Shown here: in pieces, positions 56,266 to 64,000 of the stretch | Numbering within the stretch: position 1 is the stretch's first letter | Layout: each line of letters opens with the position of its first letter | Assembly (NCBI GenBank): GCA_029582265.1 | Contig: CM055819.1 | Location: 36,277,288-36,341,287 of the forward strand | Source of the DNA: Zoroaster sp. YZ-2022 | Taxonomy: Eukaryota > Echinodermata > Asteroidea > Forcipulatida > Zoroasteridae | Direction: 5' to 3' | DNA length: 64,000 nucleotides | Notes under the pieces: model-generated | What the model saw: the letters and a program-made list of their open reading frames with translations, nothing else | Database searches by the model: none | Told to the model about the DNA's origin: nothing | Program-made: the position numbers and the translations under genes

Positions 56266-59200
56266 ATGGGTGTCTCGCTTGATGTGTGGCGCCAAAGGAT
56301 TGGTCTTTTCACGATGCCATCCTCGAAGTCGCTCCAGATGGAAGTTGTCTTTTCCAGTACATGGTCATGGCGTGTAGGTGTTGGCGGTGCAACATATGTC
56401 GCCATTCTGCTAGCAGTCGTGATTGGTTCATCCTATATGTACGCCCTTCCACCAAGATGTAACATCATACGTAATTGTGGCGACGTGGAAATGAATCCAG
56501 GTCCTACTCCTAATACCCCAATGCTTGATCAGGATTTCCTTAAACGGCTAAAAGATGAAGATCCCAATCTTGAAACACCTTCGTTTACAATAAAGAACAA
56601 ACACATATATCAGCTGCATGAACTAAAGAAATCTGGCAATTCTACATGGGAAAAAGTTGTTCAATGGCTTCGAGTTCTGATGCCTGGCTTTCCAGACGAC
56701 GATGCCCTGTGGGACAGAAAGATTTGCAAACAGTGGGGTGGTCTACTGAAGAGACGTACCCTTCTTTGGAAGAGTAGAGCATGCAAACCGACTCCTTGCA
56801 ATGAATGGAATGAAACTCCATATTTTTTGCCATGCACTACAGGTCCATGAAATAAATCGGCAACTTCAGCACACCAGATTCCTACATGCAGCAGTTTTTT
56901 AATTGAAGTGACAACTGAACAAAATAAAAAACTTATGCATGAAAATGAGACACTAAAAGAAGAACTTGAGGAAATGTGCTCTCGGCCAACACCTCATGAA
57001 CAAGAACTTAGTTTAAGAAGGGAAGAGCAACAAAAAAATACTTCTAAAACGTTGCGAGTGGATAATGCTGAATTAAACAGAAAACTGAACCAAGTTGAAA
57101 CAAAATTTGAAAAGAACAAAGGTGTAAGAAAGCATTTGTCTTCAAATGTCTATTCACTAAAACAAAAGGTACAGAAACTCGAAGACCAGCCAAGAACAAG
57201 TGAAAGTACTGTTAATATCTTAACTAACCGAGTAAATGAATTGGAGGACATTTGTGACCATCAATCAGAACAAATTAAGGAACTGCGAGATTTCAATGCT
57301 AAACTTAAACATGAAAACACTCTTCTGAAGAGTAAAACATTGAAGTTAAAAGAGCAGGGTGGGAAATTTTTGTCATTTGTGAATCGGTGTGTTTGGAAAC
57401 TTTTGGACTGTCATGTGAGTTTTGGAAATGTAAATGAAGTGATTAATGCTGTACTTGAAATGGTTGCTATTATTTGACAAAGTATCACATACCAGTGTAA
57501 AAAATATGAATGCTCAAAGATTGTTGGTTGCCCAAGAACAATTAAAAGAATTAGAAACCAAACAAAATACTACTCTAAGTACAGATGAGACACCTAAAGC
57601 TGGAAATGTATTCATGACATATACAGTGACTGATGATAATCAGAACTCATACGTCCTGGGGTTGCGACAAATGGTGTCAAAATCTGCCAAACACACACTG
57701 GATATGCTCAAAGTAGTGTTATCAGACATATCTGATATTTGTGAAATGCATACTGGAGATAATAATGATACTGGACTAAAAATATTAACCCAGATAAAAA
57801 ACACTAGTATGAGCGACAGGGCAGCAACGGAAACAAAATTCAATGACATACTTGCTGCTTACCGCTCAGAATGTTTACCACTCATGAATGAGGGATGGGA
57901 ACATTTCACACCAGATGCCAAATTGAAAATGAGCGAGATGAACAATTTTTTTTGTGGACTGCACCTGCTTACCTCTATTGCCGAAACTGTTGCGGTTTCA
58001 TTCAAAAAATTTGAGGACACACACTTGGATGGCCAAAAAGCAGGTGCAGCCAATGAGCCTGGAATAACTATATTCAACCAATCTGAGAGTGGAACACTGC
58101 GCCTAGTCCGCAACACTTGTAAGGCTTTTGCAAGGGGCGGCGATGAAAAAAGTGGGTGTCATAGGGCGTGGAAGACTTATATGAAAAACATTCACAAAAT
58201 GTCTACCTTTTTCCTCCCTTTTCGTGGTAATCGTTTCAATGTGTTTTTTTTATTTGGTGGGTATGTGTACCACCTTGCTGACAAAATTAAAGATTTTCTT
58301 TGTTCATACCATGGCCAGACAAATGTCTACTTAAAGCAGTATATGCCGATTCAAAAGTGCCAGTCTATATGGCAGGCTGCAAAGTATTGTGTTTAGTCAA
58401 TAAACTTCTCAGTGCACCACTGTGGCGCTTCACTGAGAGTGATGGACATATACTGGAGATGGTACAATTTTATACAAAGATAGACCGGTTTTTAAAAGAT
58501 ATCACAGAAAATGATGACAAGCTAGTACAATTTTCAAGAGGTGAATTAAAATGTTTTGACGAAAGTGAGATAACACAGGATGAGGTTTTTGTCAGCATCA
58601 CATCAAATGGACCATATGATGACATTGTCATCGGTATGCTGAAACATACTGTACATTGCTCACCATACGGCAAACACTTAGTCGAATTACAAAGGAATTT
58701 TTACCTGGAGGGGAGTATTACAAATTACAATAAAATGTGGAATTCAAAAAGGCAACACAATCCGTTCCAAAACACAATAAGTTGCCAGAGAGGATATTTG
58801 GTTACCTTGGTTTCCTTTTAGATAAACGTCCAAATAGTTCTGACATAACAAATGAAGCCCAGGTAATGTTTTTGCTTAATAAAACAGCGGACTATGTAGG
58901 CAAACTACAACCTGCTGAGTTAGAAAAACTTACAGCAAAAGTCTGGACAGAAGAACGTCAGCTTCGACAAACAGTGAAAAAAAGGCAGAAAGCCCTTTTT
59001 GATGAACTTGTGAAAAAACAAGAACAACGGAAACAAGATATCGAAGATAGTCGCATACGTGTTTTGAAACGAAAAGAAGATATAACAAAAATTATTGTAG
59101 ACGCTGGACTACAAACAGAAGGGACAATTGATGAAAAAATGAATGATTGTGATGATGATAACGAACGCTACTTAGCCTGTAAAAACCAGATCAAATTTAG

Positions 59201-59561
59201 AAGGACAGTGTTGCAACAGTATCTTAAAGAGGATAAAGGGTTTACCTTTACCGAGAAAGGAGGAAATAAAACAAAGCCCTGGACTGAGATGCGAGATGCA
59301 CTATCGACTTCTTCATCACAATCATGCACAAAAACCCCAGACAATGAGCATATAACAGTGCCATTACTTACCGGAAAAACAGTCGATCACACATTTATTG
59401 AAAACGATGCACTTGAAATATACAGAGGCACAGTTTTAGGTCAGGTGCCAGGATTTCCATCCTGGTACAACATCAAATACAATAATGACGACGCAATATA
59501 TTCATACAAACTGGTAGAGGATTATAAAGAAGGGAATCTAACAATTGTAGTCCATGAATAG
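56266..59561 (+). pseudogene. 2A-led hAT-like gene, copy 3, with Tudor-like C-terminus
   Basis: Start ATG 56266, 37 bases after the acceptor. Order: VWRQRIGLFTMPS; hydrophobic segment about 42-60; 2A motif DVEMNPGP at 73-80; helical domain with NKHIYQLHELKKS and TWEKVVQWL; coiled coil; LSTDETPKAGNVFMTYT; SMSDRAATETKFNDIL; NNFFCGLHLLTSIAE; GGDEKSGCHRAWKTYM; FRGNRFNVFFLFGG; LPERIFGYLGFLLDKRPNSS; a charged helix; and a C-terminal YRGTVLGQVPGFPSWYNIKY block that looks like a Tudor/SH3-type module. Breaks: TGA 56848-56850, one-base shifts near 57468, 58335 and 58765. It is the most complete copy and defines the family. A membrane leader split from a nuclear-type protein by the 2A is inferred. As read, it cannot make the whole protein. 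Confidence 0.7.
56482..56505 (+). other. 2A ribosome-skipping motif, copy 3
   Basis: Encodes D-V-E-M-N-P-G-P, preceded by NCG. A full consensus match, with a variable x residue different from copy 1 (Thr). Confidence 0.85.
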
Positions 59562-59574
59562 CCAATTACATTGT

Positions 59575-60290
59575 TGAAGAAATGAACACGATACAACATT
59601 TTGTTACTGAAATATTAATATTTTATTTTGTTTACCCTTTTTGTTTACTCTTTGTTTACCTTCAATTAAAACATGACATGTATGGACTTCTACTATTCAT
59701 AATAAGGTGTTATTTAAAAGAGAAGCTGTACTAAACATGTTTAATCCAATAACCTAATTAATACTTAATGCACATGTAACGTGTGTACACAAGTATACAC
59801 ATGCATATAACATGCAAGTTTTCATAGAAAAACACTAATTTTAAGCACTTATTTATTGTGTTGTATGTTTGTTTCCATGCTAAATTGGTAACCAGTGTCT
59901 ATGGAAGTGCTCACATATATTTGAAATCCATAACAGGAGACCTTAACACTTACATCTGCTGAAGAAATGAACACAATAAGCCATTTCGTTATCAAAATTT
60001 AACAATTTTAATTTGTTTACTAATTTGTTTACCTTAAATTTCCAATATGAAATGTAGTAAACAAATTAAATCAACCGTAACGTGAAAATTACCATTCATA
60101 ATGAGGTGTTATTGAAAAGAGAAGTTATATTAGTTATGTTTAATCCAATAACCTAATAAAATATGCAAGTTTTTAAAAGTAAACACAAATTTTACGTATT
60201 TGTTGTTTTTGTCCGTTTCCATGGTAACCATCGTTAATTTACGCACTCGTCTATATTTAAAATCCATATTTTCAAATTCGTACTTCTGTA
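59575..60290. repeat. tandem duplication of about 385 bp downstream of copy 3
   Basis: GAAGAAATGAACAC starts at 59576 and 59961. Units share TTTGTTTACCTT, ATTCATAATAAGGTGTTATT, TGTTTAATCCAATAACCTAAT and GTTTCCATG, with loss of about 50 bases in the second. It may extend the 3' UTR. Confidence 0.75.
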
Positions 60291-60711
60291 ATCTAAAAGT
60301 ATGCCAAATACTAGAGTTGTGGGATGTTCTTGTGTCAAGATATAATCATTTGAATTTGTTTACTACATTGTTTACCTGATAAATAGGCAATAAACAAGGC
60401 TTGACCATCCTTATTTTCCCCAAGCTTGACCAAAGACAATTGAACCGAAATTTGTCTAAATTAAAACAAGTAAAAAATTCATATTTCGGTCACCCCTGGT
60501 CCGATTTCAAAAATTCAAATGGCTATGAGCTCAGAATCGCCTGCTCTTTCATGTTAAACATAAATCAGCTTAATTTATTTTACAAAATAATTTTGTGTGT
60601 AGTCCCTACTACTAACCTTACAGTCAATTATCCCCATTAATGAATAACTTGTGTTATTGATAATCATGTAAGTTACGATTATTGCAACTAACTATGATTC
60701 TTTCCAAAAAA
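60291..60711. other. no gene seen
   Basis: AT-rich. The open frame at 60401-60640 has no motif. Confidence 0.3.
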
Positions 60712-60811
60712 AGTGACTGCAAATGTGAATTTTTTTTGTGAACGCACACTTTATTACATTGGTAGTGGTACTACTAGTAGTGTACTCAGTCAGCGCGCAG
60801 CCTATGCTATA

Positions 60812-60955
60812 ATGAGCCGATCCACGAGATTTTATTTGCAGCGAAAACCGCTCTCGCGCGTTCTGGAAATTCCCGAGAAAAAATGCGATTTGAGGAGGGC
60901 CCGTGGAAAAACGTTTGGGAAACCCGTCAGGTCACTGCTGGGTCAACATGGATTG
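60812..60955 (+). CDS. probable first coding exon of an unknown gene
   Basis: ATG 60812 opens 48 codons in phase 0 up to donor GATTG|GTAAGTAC. CpG-bearing, more GC than flanks, and basic: MSRSTRFYLQRKPLSRVL near the start and RRARGKTFGKPVRSLLG near the end. TATGCTATAATG lies just upstream. The next exon is not found within the window. Not recognised. The only evidence for coding is composition plus the strong donor. Confidence 0.45.
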
Positions 60956-62106
60956 GTAAGTACATTTTCGAAGGTATAATTCAAGAAATAAAACCAATTT
61001 TACTCGTTTAAAAAAAAACAATCTTAGCGAAATTACCCCTCAAAATGTGCTTAAATATCTAAACTTTTCTGTACATGTCTTAATATTTAAGGTGCTCCTG
61101 ACTGTTTTGCACAAAATTCGTTCAAACGATGTTGATTTTCGCATTCTTTGAAGAGTTTGCCATCGTTACATACCAATTTTATTTCTGCCGGACGGAGTAT
61201 CATGTTTTTTTTAATGTTTCAAAACGGAAAATTTTTCGGCTTTCAGCGGATAATTCGGTAATTTATGTGACGTCATAATCATATGCAAGCTGTACGTGTA
61301 TACATGATTAATAATTAACTGTTACATGGCAATACGGACACATTTTGATTGCCAATTCAATATGCATTATCAGTTACGTGATAAAATAAATGTTGCTTTT
61401 AACTGCCATAGTGCCAAGATTTAAAAGTTTACAGTAATGTTCATAAAAAGAAACGTAATATATAGGCCTAGGTTATTATTTTTTGTTGAAATATTTTACA
61501 TTATTTTTTGGAAAAAAAAGGGGGAAAAAAATCGATTACAATGCCAATGTCAATGCCTTTAACTAGTTTGACAAGCAGACTTTATACATGTATGTTTGTA
61601 TTAAGGTACTACTACTACTAGTACTACTAGTACTAGCCTAACATTAATATTAGTTTTAATCTATGATTATCGTCCATGTACATAATTCGCTGCACTCGTG
61701 AAATGACGCACTTACATTTGGCTTAGCATTTCTCGTAAAACTAACAAAACTATGGCGTACTATGGTTGCATAAACTTATCTAAGTCATACTTGTTACAAA
61801 AATAAAAATCACAGTGAAATTGTATGATTTACTGGAAAGTTAATGCTTGTGAAAATGGAAAAAGTTGTTTAACTGATTTTTACTAGATACAAATAGTAAG
61901 GGATTTACACGACCTAAATTTTTTTTTCACGAACTTCTGTGATTTTATTTTTCTGTGCCGTCAACGAACTATTGTCTGAAAAGTTACGAATTAATCCGTT
62001 GGAGTTTATTTTGTCGGCAGGGACAATTATTAAGAAAATGAAATATTAGTATCATGATTATGAAAAGAAAGCTTTTATTTGACAAAATGTTAACAGCATT
62101 TTTACA
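60956..62106 (+). other. intron or spacer after the exon at 60812
   Basis: AT-rich. Includes a triplet tract ACTACTACTAGTACTACTAG (about 61607-61636). No convincing second exon. Confidence 0.3.
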
Positions 62107-62570
62107 CATTTCAAAGTTTTAAAGTACTTTTTGCAAAAATTTTAAACACCTTCCATTTTATTGGTCTTTCAAGAATATTGATTAAAAGTTTTTAGAGCTT
62201 CTCCAAATTATACCATTTTATTTTAAAAATCTAAAACAGTATTTTTATTTTCAAGATTAAAAACAATTTTACAACCATCTGGAATAAGATGAAACATGAT
62301 TCAACTGTTTTTCTTCTTGGGTACATTTTCTGTGCCCCCATCAACTTTTCCCAGTTTGGGGTGAGTCATTATACCAACATCAATTTTTATGACCACAATT
62401 CTGTGCGTCTCAAAAGCAGCTCAAGACGTCCATGCATTGAAATTCAGCAATTTACAAGAGAATCCTTCACTGAAACAAATTGAAACACCAAACGGCTAAT
62501 TTCATTTGTAAGTTACTGTCCAGTTGATTATATAACCTTAGGTGCGTCATTTAGGGTAAATTGAGGATAT
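62107..62570. repeat. unfilled paralogue of the 3.6-kb insertion site
   Basis: Collinear with 30046-30179 followed directly by 33792-34070. It has an extra 40 bases at 62195-62240. Confidence 0.75.
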
Positions 62571-63080
62571 ACCTTGCCCATCTGTCCCAAACATTTTTAA
62601 CGTGAACTTTACCTGCAACGATCCACTCGTACCCATGAATTACCCCAAAACCCAAAAGGTACCGAGTCAACTTGTACTCATTCACAAGTTATCGGTAAAA
62701 TAATGGAAAAGAAGTGAAATGCTGAGATAATAATTGAAGAAATTTCAGTGAAATGAGATGACCTGGGTAAGACTTAAACCATATTTATGTACCCTGGCAT
62801 ATGACATCATTGAGATGTCCCCGAGTAGGACTTGTTAATATAAATTGAACTAATTTATATTTTTGTTTGTATTTTTCATCCACTACCGCTCTGCAGGCCC
62901 ACCAGTCAAAGTGACCTACCATGGTTTAGGGTTAGAGTAATTGGAGACTCCATAACAAAGTATCTGCCTCGAAATATCCATGTTATTAACAGTGTATTTT
63001 CAGCTTCTATTTTTTGATGACATTTACAGTGTACATGTACACTACAGTGTATCTTGTGTATGGTGCTTTAATTTTAATCT
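62571..63080. other. no gene seen
   Basis: No coding pattern or repeat structure found. Confidence 0.3.
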
Positions 63081-63689
63081 ACAACTTCTAAGTTCCCCCT
63101 AATATTTTTTTAGAATATCTCAACAAGTATTGCATGAATTTTAAAAATTCAAAAAGCAAATGACAAAATGTCATGTTCTACACAGCTCGTAATGAAATGG
63201 TTGAAATTCAATCATGCATGCACAATTGACAGTGATTTGAATGAAAATTCAGCTGAAAAAAAGTTGCAGTACAAAGCATTGCTTCAATGGCATGTAAGAA
63301 CTCAGTTATGGAGAATAATGGAGGACCAATTCCATATTAAACTCTTGCTCTACCCTTCTAAAACAATGGACATGCATGTTGCATGTTGCTCTTTGAATAT
63401 TCTTTTCTTATTATGAAACAGCCATCAATACCATTGTTATTGATGCATGAGTTCTTACAGAAAACTACATGTGTAACATGCCATTGAAGCAATGCTTTGT
63501 ACTGCAACTTTTTTTCAGCTGAATTTTCATTCAAATCACTGTCAATTGTGCATGCATGATTGAATTTCAACCATTTCATTACGAGCTGTGTAGAACATGT
63601 CATTCTGTCATTTGCTTTTTGAATTTTTAAAATTCATGCAATACTTGTTGAGATATTCTAAAAAATATTAGGGGGAACTTAGAAGTTGT
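63081..63689. repeat. foldback with 210-bp arms
   Basis: Arms 63081-63304 and 63449-63689 are inverted copies with few mismatches, apart from a 16-base insertion in the right arm. The spacer is about 145 bases. Each arm holds the same open stretch (STQLVMKWLKFNHACTIDSD near its start). In the left arm this leads to a splice donor (GGCAT|GTAAGAA), so an exon may have been duplicated head to head. Confidence 0.85.
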
Positions 63690-64000
63690 GATGGGTGTAT
63701 ATTTTTTCAGCTTGCCATAAAACAGTGCTGTGGTGACACACGACTTATGCCATATTTCAAGTTAATGTCAAACCACATTGTTAAATGTTTAAAAATCATT
63801 CCAACAATAAATGTATACGGGTTTTAAAATGCATGTATATATATGTCTACGGGTGTAAACATGAACATGTTGTAGTATATTGAGATTGTAACTTGTTTTC
63901 AAATATTTATTAGTGTTCAACTCGTGCCTTAGTTTTATTTTAGTCATTGTTGAATCTAAAATGATCATTCCAGCCATGTTTAAACACACATTGGTGCAAT
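63690..64000. other. right edge, no gene seen
   Basis: AT-rich with ATGTATATATATGT near 63833. Nothing called. Confidence 0.3.

Overview
This is AT-rich animal DNA from a draft assembly (one 500-base N gap). It has GT-AG introns, APE-type LINEs, a tRNA-derived SINE, a Tc1 element, Penelope/hammerhead sequences and 2A-type peptides in host-like genes. That mix, with frequent TAGGCCTA and ACATGTA words, suggests a marine invertebrate deuterostome (echinoderm, hemichordate or cephalochordate). The assignment is inference and nothing here fixes the species. Little of the window is intact gene. Most is nested repeats with decayed coding pieces.

Layout: 0.08-2.3 kb, minus-strand C2H2 zinc-finger gene, multi-exon, broken twice. 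2.8-3.5 kb, Penelope-like tail with a hammerhead core. 3.5-10.6 kb, large dispersed repeat (copy A) split by a 5'-truncated L2/CR1-like LINE. 13.7-14.6 kb, partial copy C. 14.6-15.06 kb, Harbinger-like transposon end. 15.06-22.3 kb, copy B, holding a tRNA-Leu-derived SINE and a hairpin-ended satellite element. 22.7-24.0 kb, exon-like fragments and a MITE. 24.2-24.4 kb, a 152-bp hammerhead insertion with an 11-bp target duplication. 24.5-27.8 kb, partial copy D with a second satellite element (about 13 monomers of 148-149 bp). 28.4-33.8 kb, nested inverted repeats, partly a 3.6-kb insertion whose unfilled paralogue lies at 62.1-62.6 kb. 35.7-36.1 kb, broken SAP-like ORF against the gap. 37.2-37.9 kb, partial copy E. 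40-42.7 kb, a decayed second LINE.

The most notable region is 45.6-59.6 kb: three related copies of a gene family that I cannot assign to a named family. Two copies start with the same short N-terminal block (WRQRIGLF), one hydrophobic segment, then a perfect 2A ribosome-skipping motif (D-I/V-E-x-N-P-G-P). A small alpha-helical domain, a coiled coil and a region with hAT-transposase-like landmarks follow (TD, then TDR or SDR, then C-x2-H, then RGNRFN, then an ERIF-type C-terminal block). One copy ends in a Tudor-like module. Both 2A copies have a matching non-coding first exon and an ATG just after the 3' splice site of intron 1. All copies carry nonsense or frameshift changes. An apparently intact Tc1 transposon (275-bp TIRs, TA duplication, intron-containing DD34E transposase) sits in the intron joining the first two copies.
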